From the NCBI GenBank assembly GCA_001724265.1, contig MEDY01000032.1, positions 58,501 through 122,500 on the forward strand: DNA of 64,000 bases. Direction: 5' to 3'. The DNA is from Rhizaria sp. SCN 62-66 (taxonomy: Eukaryota; Rhizaria, unplaced). The position numbers and the translations under genes are program-made. Positions 52,939-62,171 of this stretch are shown here, in pieces; position 1 is the stretch's first letter, and every line of letters begins with the position of its first letter. The notes below the pieces were generated by a model that worked only from the letters and a program-made list of their open reading frames with translations, searched no databases and was not told the origin of the DNA.

Positions 52939-55293
52939 ATGTTGCAGAGGTCATCCGTCACTCTTGCACGCGTCTCTGCGCGTTCTTCCCGTCTTACGAC
53001 CCGTGTCACTGTTGCTCCCGCTGCATTGTCTACGAGCACTGCGTCAGCACTCCCAGCACGCGGATACCAGTCCACTACCAAGTCTGTGTCGTTGTTGCAC
53101 AATGGCGTCAGCAACAGCTTCATCTCTGCTGCCCCATCCCGCGCTTTCTTTAACTTCCCCGGCTCTGGCAGCTCCAAGCCCGTCGCTCCGATGACCCCCA
53201 CGCCCGGCAAGCCCGGCACGACGACGTCTGCGGACGGCCGCGTCTGCCACGTGGTGACGCAGACGGTCCCCTTCCCGCCCTCGTTCATGTGCGACGTGGC
53301 GGCCGATGTGGCGGAATACCGCCACTTCCTGCCCTTCTGCTCCGACTCGGTCGTCAAGCCCGCGACCGAACAGTTCGCCGACTGCGTGCACGCGCACCCG
53401 CATCCGATTCCGGCGCTCGCGGCCTCGCCCTACGCGCCCCGCAAGGCCGCCGGACCCGGCCGCATGTTCGAGGCCGACCTCCACATCGGCTACGGCGCCT
53501 TTTCCATGGCTTACTCCTCGCTCGTCACGGTGCAGGCGCCGTTCCGCGTGCTCAGCGAGGCTCTTCCGGCGCGCGGCTCCGTGTTCTCGCACCTCGTCTC
53601 GCAGTGGGAGTTTAGTCCCGCGGGTAATGCCAACAACAATGCGAACAATGCAAACAACAACACGGAGGCGCAGCAGTGCACGATCCACTTCACCGTCGAC
53701 TTCAAGGTCTCGTCGCCTCTGTACGCTGGCGTTGTCAAGACCGTTTTTGCTGAGATTGCGAAGAAACAGCTTGACGCGTTCGTCGGCCGCGCCAGGAAGA
53801 TCTATCCCGCGTGGCGCGCCAAGCAGCAGCAACAGATTCAGAAGCAGCAGCAGAGTCAGCAGCAGGCTCAGCAGCAGGCTAGTGTGTCTGCGTCCAGTGG
53901 CACTATTTCTAGCCCCGTTGGCACGCAGTCGTTGCCCAGTGCCACGATCGCGGCCCCTGCTGCCTCTGCTGCCTCTGCTGCTGTCGGCAGTGGAGCGAGC
54001 ATGGCGGCGTCGCTGGCGCTCTCCTTGTGGCAGCGCCAGGCGTCTTTCGCCGACGACCAGCTCGCTGCGCTTGTCAACGAGGCCATCGCCGCCGTCTCCA
54101 GCAGTGGTGCAAACGGCGGCAGCGCAGGAGACGGGGCCAAGGCCGTGGCGCCCACGGCTTTCTCGCTGACTCCCGCCCGCGTCGCCTCGCTGTCCCTCCG
54201 CGTCCCCGTCGCAGCCTCTAGTGTAAGAACCCCCTTGGAGGGCGAGTGCGAGGGCACGGTCGACTGCACCGGCGCGCCCACGCTCGGCGGCTTGTTTTTG
54301 AACCAGGCCGCATTCACGTCGCTTTGCGCGCGTGCCAATAGCGCGACGCTGGCGCCCGACGCTGTTCCGCTGCTGCGGCGCTTCCGCGAGCGGTACATCA
54401 TCAAGGCGGCGGCCGAGTCGCCTGCTGTCGCCGCGGCGCTCTGGGAGTTCGTCGTCGCGCTCTCGCCCACCGCTCGCACCGGTGCCCACTCCGCTTCCAG
54501 TGCCAATGCAGGCAGCGCCAGTGCGAACAGCGCGGGCTCCGATGTGAGTGTGCGTATTGACGACGCGTTGTGCGCTCTGTACACGGTTACGCGCGCGTCG
54601 ACTTTCGACCGCGTCATGGCCTTGTACCTCGCTCTGCTGTACACCAGCCCTTCCAGCGCCCTCAGCCTCGGCCTCAGTAGGCAGAGCCAGAGCCAGAGCG
54701 GCGGCCCCAGCGGCCGCCCCGTGACCGCGACGGCTTCGGCGGCCCGTGTCAAGTCGCTCATCTCGATTTTTACGGTCCTGCACACGACCACGGTGCGCCA
54801 CGTCGCCCCGCGCATGGTTGTCCGCCGCGCCCAGCGGCTCCGCACAGCTGCCGCGGCGGCGGCGGCTCCCGGCGCGCGCGCGCTCGAGGCCGCCGATGCG
54901 CTCCCGTTCGCGCTTGGCGACAGCGACGCGCGCGCGCGGGCTTTCGTCGCCTCCGCGTCCGAGAGCGTGTCGCCGGCTGTGGCGGCCAAGGGCGCGCCGC
55001 GTGTGGTCGAGGCGCTGGCGCTAATGGGGGCCGTGGTGGGGGAGACTGAGGCGGCGGCGAGAGCGCTGCCTGCCCTTGTGTGCGCCGCGCTGCCCACGGT
55101 CGCCGGCTCTGCTGCTGCTATGGGCGAGGCGGGGGAAGTGGTGGCGTTCGGCGAGGGAGAGTGGGCTGCGGCGTGGGGCCGCGCGCAGGCGGCGGAGCTG
55201 GTTGCCGCGATCGGGCTGCAGGGTGTCGAGGGGCTCGTCGACTGGGCGCTGGCCGAGTCGGCCGCGGACCGCGCGATCGAGAGCGAGAATTGA
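52939..55293 (+). CDS. COQ10: COQ10-type START-domain protein with long C-terminal extension
   Basis: COQ10 proteins bind coenzyme Q in the mitochondrial inner membrane and support respiration and Q biosynthesis. The start is the first ATG (52939), giving 784 aa, against about 200-250 for the family. Residues 1-60 are a Ser/Arg/Thr-rich presequence. The START/polyketide-cyclase fold spans about 104-290. Its pieces are CDVAADVAEYRHFLPFCSDS, FEADLHIGYGAFSMAYSSLVTV, FSHLVSQWEFSPAG and CTIHFTVDFKVSSPLYAG, ending KTVFAEIAKKQLDAFVGRA. An Asn-rich insertion breaks one beta hairpin. A Gln run follows, then about 480 residues with helical segments (FDRVMALYLALLYTSP, SLISIFTVLHTTTVRHVAPR) that I cannot place. 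The extension may be a second domain unique to this lineage. Confidence 0.87.
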   Translation: MLQRSSVTLARVSARSSRLTTRVTVAPAALSTSTASALPARGYQSTTKSVSLLHNGVSNSFISAAPSRAFFNFPGSGSSKPVAPMTPTPGKPGTTTSADGRVCHVVTQTVPFPPSFMCDVAADVAEYRHFLPFCSDSVVKPATEQFADCVHAHPHPIPALAASPYAPRKAAGPGRMFEADLHIGYGAFSMAYSSLVTVQAPFRVLSEALPARGSVFSHLVSQWEFSPAGNANNNANNANNNTEAQQCTIHFTVDFKVSSPLYAGVVKTVFAEIAKKQLDAFVGRARKIYPAWRAKQQQQIQKQQQSQQQAQQQASVSASSGTISSPVGTQSLPSATIAAPAASAASAAVGSGASMAASLALSLWQRQASFADDQLAALVNEAIAAVSSSGANGGSAGDGAKAVAPTAFSLTPARVASLSLRVPVAASSVRTPLEGECEGTVDCTGAPTLGGLFLNQAAFTSLCARANSATLAPDAVPLLRRFRERYIIKAAAESPAVAAALWEFVVALSPTARTGAHSASSANAGSASANSAGSDVSVRIDDALCALYTVTRASTFDRVMALYLALLYTSPSSALSLGLSRQSQSQSGGPSGRPVTATASAARVKSLISIFTVLHTTTVRHVAPRMVVRRAQRLRTAAAAAAAPGARALEAADALPFALGDSDARARAFVASASESVSPAVAAKGAPRVVEALALMGAVVGETEAAARALPALVCAALPTVAGSAAAMGEAGEVVAFGEGEWAAAWGRAQAAELVAAIGLQGVEGLVDWALAESAADRAIESEN

Positions 55294-55782
55294 CAGTTAC
55301 GCACGGACGACAGCGAGACTGTGTGCATGGGTTTGACTGAGCTTTCGTATCCTGCCTTATTTATTTGACGTGACGATGATCCGCGCCAGTTCTGGCAAAA
55401 AAGCGGAATTTAACATTTAAACTGAAGTTTGTGTCAATGTTTTGAGTAAGCTATTGATTGATCACCGGCCATGAGTTGCGTGTTGATTTATACCACATGA
55501 TCGTTGTCTTATTTGCTTTACAGCACGTTTACCATAATTATTTATATTTGTACAAACACAGTTTGAAGCGCGACAGGGTGCACAGATAAAGAGTCAGCTT
55601 ATTCTAAAATGCGTGGTGACCACCAGTAGTGACGGACATGTATTTTTTGTTAACTAACGCCAGCTTTCATTTCAATTCCCTTGAATGCACAGTTATGTCA
55701 GATCTTGGCTTTGTACAGATTAAATGAAAAATTGTATTGGGTTCGCTATTTATCAAGGTGACACTAAAGTTACAGAGCAGTC
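55294..55782. other. Convergent intergenic region (COQ10-like / coiled-coil)
   Basis: About 490 bp of AT-rich 3'-3' spacer. No gene, tRNA or repeat is recognised. Confidence 0.5.
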
Positions 55783-58700
55783 TTAAGACAGAGACGTAAA
55801 CGCATGAGAAGCCAGCGTCAGCGGCGGCACTTTGTTCCCAGCGGCACCAGCCGCCGCTGCCGCAACCAGAATCGCCGCAGCCTCCGCGTCCCCGTCCCCA
55901 AACGAGCGTCGCGCACTGGCCGCGGCGACCGCAGCGGCGGCCGCGGCGGTGGCGACGGGCCCCGAGCGCGGGCTGCCGCGCGGCGCGAGCGTGCGCGTGT
56001 TGCGGCCGGGCGTCGGCGTGCGCGCCGAGTTGTTGCTGTTGTTGTCTGGGGACGACGGGCGCGACGCGCCGCCCGCGCCGCTGCTACTTCTGCTGCTGTT
56101 GGGGTTCGCCGCGGGGTTGAGCGCCATCGCGGGGAGCGCCGCAGTCGCTGCAGCGGCCCCGCGTGACGGCGTGTCCGGGCTGGGGGCGTTCATGCTCGTC
56201 TTGCGAGACAGCGTGCCGGTGTGCGAGCCGCCGCTGCTGTTGATCGCACTGGACAGCGTGCTGACGCCTGGGGCGCCGGTCGCCGCGGGAGGACTGGGCG
56301 AAGGTCCCGCCACGCCCGCGAGCGACAGTGACAGCACGCGCGCGGGCAGGCCGGGCGCGGCGCTCGCCGCAAGGCTGCTGCTGCTACTCGCGGCCGAGGC
56401 GCTCGCGGCCACAGCGCCGCCCGACGCCGCTGCTGTGGGCATCGAGAAAGGGAAGGAGGTTGGCACGCCGCCGCCGCCGTCGCCGCTCACGGAGGCGCGG
56501 GAGCCGGCGCTGCCGCCGCGGGGCGTCTGCGGCGGCGGCTGTGCGCCCCGCACGCTGCCGCTGTAGCCCGCGCCGAGCAGCGACGAGCCGGGACCGCCGC
56601 CGTGGCTTTGCGGGCTGTGGCCGCCGAAGAAGGTGAACGCGCCGCCGCTGCTGCTGCTGTTGCTGCGTGGTGTCGCCGCCGCCGCGTCGCTGAAGCTGCC
56701 TCCGCCGCTGGCCCAGGCGTTGCGCGCACTGAGGCTGCCACCGCCGCCGCTGGCCGCAGTATTGGACTGGAAGCGAGGCGTGGGCGGCGCGAGGCTGCCG
56801 TACGCGCCGCCCGCGCCCGTGGCCGAGCCGGCGGGGGACGCCACCCCGGCCGCTGCCGCCGTCGCTGCCGCCGCCAAGGATGACGGCGAGTGGAGCAGAT
56901 GCTGGGGCGCGTGGGTTGGCGAGCCGAAGGTGAAGGCGGACGACGCGTGAAGCATCGGCGGCCGCGGGCTCGTCGGCAGCGCAGCCAGAGCGCCGTCCTC
57001 GCCGTCGACACCGGAGGCCGCGGTAGTTGACGCCGCGGCCGCAGCGGCGGCGGCCACGACGGCTGCGGCGGCGGCGGTGGAGCTGTTGGTTCGCGTTGTC
57101 GGCGCAAACGCGGAGCCCGTGCCGGGCCCGCTCCACGCGCCGCCGCCGCCGCTAGCGTTCGTGCTGGTGGTGGCGGAGCGCGGGGAAGCGATGAACACGC
57201 TCTGCTGCTGCGCCGTGACGTCGACCGTAAGCGCACTCCCCGCGCCCGCGCCGCCGGCAAAGTTGAGCCCCATCGGCGCCGCGTCGTCGGGGGACGCTAT
57301 GGGTGACATCGCCGCGGCCGCGGCGGCGGCGGCAGCGGCGGCGGCGGCCGCGGCGGCGGAGGGCGTCGAGAGTCCGTTGGCGGCGGTAAACATGCGGACC
57401 TGCTGCGAGAGCGCCTTGAAGCGTGCCTGCAGCTCGTCGCGGATCTGCACCTGCGCCTGATACTTGAGCTTGAACTGGCTCGCCTGCTCCTTAAGGTCAA
57501 GCCGCTCGTCGACCATCTCCTGGCACCGCGCCAGCGCCGCCGTCGCGCGCTCACGCTCTGCGCCCAAGAGGGCTTCGAGGCGCGCGGCGCGGAGCTCGGC
57601 GGCGTCGGCGCGCGCCTTGGCAGGGCGCAACGCGGCAAGCTCGCGCGAATCTAGTAGCGCCTGCGCCTGGGCCTGCGTATGCGCGCGCCGCAGTGCGAGG
57701 AGCTCGCGCTCGAGGGACGTGAGGCGCGACTCGCTGTCGGCGAACTCGCGCTGACGCAGCTCCAGGGCACTCGTGAGCCTGTGTGCAGCACATGTGAAAG
57801 GATCACACAAGGGGGACGACAAATATTAGAGATGGCATTCTCATCGCACAATAGGAGTTGTTATTCATTGTTATTTGGTCAGATACATATGATGAGATGG
57901 TGACGTACTTGTGGATTTCCTGCGTTGAGTTGTGGAAAATCTTCTCGTTGTGTGCTGCACGCAGACGCACGAGCGCAGCTTCCTCACGCGCGGCAGTGAC
58001 TGCAGACTCTAGGGTCTGCACTTGTTCAGTGAGGCCGGCGACCTTCGCGGCCATGTCGTCGTCCTCCATAACAGACGCCTACAAAATGTAAAAAACAACA
58101 ACAGATGAAATGATCCATAAGCACTTTGACATAGAACACCGGAAACATCGAACATAATTCGAATCAAGGAGCGCTAACGTACGAGTTTCTTCTTTTCAGC
58201 GAGCGCCTCCTTGCGCAGCCGCTCGATCTCTTCCACGCGCACCGACGCCAACCGGTCCGTGAGCGCCCTGTTGTCCGCACGCTGCGCCTCAGCCTTGGCC
58301 AGCGCCTCCGCGGCCTCTCTCTTGGCCTTTTCCTCGGCCTCCTTCGACACCAGCACCAGCGCGGCGGCGGCGGTGCGCTCTTCCGCGGCGGCGGCGGTGA
58401 CGGCGACGACGTCTCTGAGGGCGCGCGAGAGCTCCTGCTCCAGCGCCATGCGCGCGTGCACGCCCGCCGCGGCCTCGGTCTCCATCATGCTGCGCGCGCG
58501 ATCGCGCTCCGCGTCGGCCTCGGCGCGCGCGAGCCGCTCGTTGCTGAGTTCGCCGTCGCGCTCCACCAGCGTCGACCGCGCAAGGATAAGATCGCGGCGC
58601 AACGCCTCAGCCTCGCGGGTGACCGTGAGCAGCGAGTGCGTGACGGCGGCGCGGTCGCGGGCCTCGTCGGCCTCGGCGCGCGTGTTCACAGCGGCGGCAG

Positions 58701-61491
58701 ACTTAAGCAGCTGCGTCTCGCGGGCCAGGTCGGCGCAGCGGGCCGTGGCGCCCAGTAGGGCCTCGGCGCGCGCCGTGGCGTCGGCGGCGGCCTGGCGCTC
58801 GGCGTCGGCGTGGCGGCGTAGCCGAGCCAGCTCGGACTGCCGCGACATTTCTACACAGAAGTACAATAAACAAAATACGCGTGCGTGTGAGACATGCTTT
58901 CAATAATTTGAGTATCAACTGTGTTGTGCATTGTGTTGATCGTACCTTTCTTATCGAACTCCTTGACAACTTGGTCAAGCGCTGACCGCGCAGCGGCAGT
59001 GTTGCGCTGCAAGCCCTCTGCCTCTGCACCGAGTTCGTAAATGCGACGCTCAGCTGCGCCGCGTGCGGCCTCACTTTGCTTCAGCGCAGCCTGCAGTGTG
59101 GCGACGTCAGTCGACAACACGTCTGCGTACGCGTCAGCATCCTGTAAAATGGAAAATAACAGACGGACAAGAGATTAGGAAGAACATACAGACACGTGAT
59201 CAGAATTCATCCACATCAAATCGAACTAAAAAAAAAACAGTCACAATTCGCATTATTCCGCATATTCGACGTACGTATGCAGCGCGTTCAAGCGTCGCGA
59301 GGCGCACCTGGACGTTTTTGTCCCTGCGCTCCAGCGCCTCCGCGCGCTCCTGCAGCTGCGGCACGGTCACGGCCAACGCCGCTGCCGCAGCCCGCGCGTC
59401 AGCCAGCTCGCGGCGGATCTGCGTCTCGGCAGCCTCGGCAAGCTTCTCGCTGGCGCCGACCGGCATTGCGCCCGTGGCCGCGTGCGCGCGGCGGAGTACC
59501 GCGAGCTCGGCCGACAGCGCGTCGTTCTCCCGCGCCGCGCCGGAGAGCACAGCGACGACGGCGCGGCCGCGCGCGCCGGCAGAGAGCGGCGCGGCAAGGA
59601 GTGACGTTGCGCCCGTGCTGCGCGTGTTGTGCGCCTCCACAGCGGCGATCGCCGTCGCCGTGCTGGTTGTGTCAGCGGCCGTCATAGCAGGCACCGCGAT
59701 CGGCAGCGCGCAGGCGCCCGCGTTGGTGGCGCCGCCGCCGCTGTTGATGCTGGTGATCGACGCCATCGGAGTTGCGGTCGCCGTGGCGTGCGACAGCGTA
59801 AGCGCGAGCTTGCGGAGCTCCCGCGCCGCCGTCGCCGACACAGGGTCGCTCGAGGCAGTGACCGTGATCGCCGCAGGTGTCGCCACGGTGAGCGCAGGGG
59901 CGTCGGAGGTTAGGCCGCAGCGGGGCCCGTCCGCGGACTCAGCGGCCGTCGCAGCGGCGGCAACGGCGGCGGTAGCAACCGTAGTAGGGACAAGGGGCCA
60001 CGGCGTCGCGTGCGCCGGTAGAGCCTTGCCGCGGCCGCTGAAGCTCGCACCGGCCGCAGCCGCAGCGGTGGCAGGGCGGCTGACAACGCCGCGCTGCGTG
60101 TTGCCGCTGCTGATGGCGTTGATGTTGCTGCTCGAGGTCAGACTCAGCGTCGGCACGGTTAATGCGCCCGTGTCGCCGCCAAAGCCAGACCAGCCGGCTC
60201 CGGCGCCGGTCAGAGCGCTCGTGCCACTGCCCTGCGTCGCGGTGATGAACGTTCCGCTGTGGCTGCGACTCGCGCCGACGCCGACGGTGGACGGCCGCGT
60301 GGGTCCGTGCATCCGGCCGCTGCTCACACCGCGCGTCGCCACAAAGCCAGGGTTCGTCGTCTGCTGCGATTCCTTCGCGTTGCTGCTGTTTGAGACCGCG
60401 AGCGCGTTGGCCGACTGCGACGCCGTCGACTGCTCCCAAGCCCGCGTCCAGTCGGCCGTATGCGCGATCGCGCCCGTCGCGGCGGTCGCCGTAGCGGCGG
60501 CGGCGGCGCGGGCGGCGGCCGCGGGCGTCAAAAACGCCGCAGACGCAGCCGCAGCGGGCTCACCTGCTGAGAAGTCATCTTCACTCTGTAGTTGGCCATT
60601 TCCGTGAGAGCCAACGTTGCCCGCGGCGGTGGACGCTGCGGTCGTGGCGGCGGCGGCGGCGATGGTGGCTGCAGCGGGGCGCGCGCCGGCTGCCAGCGGC
60701 TCCGCGGGCGGGACGAGCATCGACGCCACGCGCGCGGCCGAGAGCAGAGACGTGAGCGCTCGCGCAGAGGCGGCTGCGGGCAGGAGCGCGCCACCTGCGA
60801 GAGCTAACGCGGTCGCCGAGGCCGAGGCGGCGCCGTCTCTGCAGCCGACGCCGGGACCAGAAAACAAGGTCGACGCGGCTGACGGCGCGGCGCCGGTAGA
60901 CAGCAGGGTGGGGCGCAGTGCGACAGTTGACGGGGCCGCAGACGTGACTGGGCGGTGACGCGCAGCGCTGGCGTGAGCATTCGCGGTGCCATTCTTGCCG
61001 TTGGCACGGACTGCAGCCGTTGGCTGCGCGGTTGTGGGGCGGGAGTTCGCGCGCGAGTTGGCCAGCGAGTTGTGTGCCGAGGTGCCTGCGGACGCAGCGC
61101 CGCCGGCCCTGGAGGAGAGCGACTCACGCGCTGAGTGGCGGCCAGACTGGGGGCGCGACAGGTCGACCGTGTGCTGTTGCTGCTGCGTGGCGCCGTGGGC
61201 TGGGGACGCAAGCGCGGCAAATGCGGAGTAGTGCGTGGCGTCGGCAACCTGCGCGGCAAGGGCCTCGGCGCGCCAGGCCCATTCGGGCGAGTTCAGTGCC
61301 GCCGCGGGACCGGCATCGCTGTGAGGGCTAATGCTGAACTGTTGCTGCTGAGGGCCGTACTGTGAGGGGTAACCACGCGTTGAAGAGCCAGAACCGCGCG
61401 GGTTGTCAGAAAGCTCGGCAATATGCCGCGGGGTCGGCGGCAAAATCGAGAGCGCGCGTATGACATCCGAGTCGAGCGCAGACGTTGACAT
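55783..61491 (-). CDS. Large coiled-coil protein with disordered ends, function unknown
   Basis: Five exons: 61491-59275, 59141-58946, 58850-58183, 58078-57909 and 57778-55783, all phases consistent, giving 1,748 aa. Donors are GTACGT, GTACGA, GTACGT and GTACGT. A second possible donor for exon 1 (GTGCGC after 59308) would shorten it by 11 residues. Residues 1-about 630 are Ala/Ser/Thr-rich disorder. From about 640 to 1210 there is a nearly continuous charged heptad region (ERAEALERRDKNVQ, ARLRRHADAERQAAADATAR, EEIERLRKEALAEKKKL). It crosses all four introns, which supports the joins. The last about 540 residues are Ser/Gly/Ala-rich with an Ala run. The architecture suits a scaffold, centrosomal or cytoskeletal linker protein, but no family is identified. 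Divergent from the Crinkler/RHS-type gene. Confidence 0.82.
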
Positions 61492-62171
61492 CGCGGACCG
61501 TTATCGTCCGCAGGGCAAACGGTCTCCCCTTTCGACTTGCTTAAATGGGTTTAACAAGGCTAAGTAAATGTGTAATAACAGCTAGAAGTGCTAGATATCA
61601 GAATATATTTCGGGCTCGTTGGGAGTTTCAATTGACGGATACTGTGAAGAGCTGCAACGATAAACAAGGTTTTACTTGTCGACATCCTCGACCTCTTGGA
61701 AAGTACAAACTTAATTTTTACTTCCCCTCAATACAGTCTTCGATATACAGCATAGTTGAACATATTTCTTGATCTACAAGCACATGAACGTCATATATCC
61801 CCTTGAATTCTAAGTCTAGATTGTTAGATCTAATCTCCCTATCTTGGAAAGCACAAACTTAAGAATGCCAGTTTTGAAGATTTAATTAAGCCGTCCCTCG
61901 TCCGAAAGCCGACACAGCTGAGTTACCAATTTAACACCTGTTCAACGCCTAACGAAGAATTAATACTTTTGATTGCGCAATTGTGCCTGTTCAATGTTTA
62001 GCAATTTGTGTACACGCTTCATTTGGGATTTGGTGTAGCTGTAATTCCGTAATTCTATGGCTCTTGTTCCCGCCCCCCCACCGCTCACCGCCTCCTCTTC
62101 TCCCAGCTCAATTCTTTTTTCCTGGTGTGCTTTTTGGACCAACTTGCTCTATATCCAGCCATACTGGCGAT
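61492..62171. other. Divergent intergenic region (coiled-coil / Crinkler-RHS-type)
   Basis: About 680 bp of strongly AT-rich sequence between divergent genes. The approximate motif CTTGGAAAGTACAAACTTAA near 61696 recurs as CTTGGAAAGCACAAACTTAA near 61843, a 20-bp imperfect direct repeat about 147 bp apart. No gene is seen. Confidence 0.5.

Noticed and set aside
53044-54801. 585-codon minus-strand frame antisense to the COQ10-like gene
   Set aside because: Arg/Gly-rich shadow; the sense strand has the START domain and presequence.
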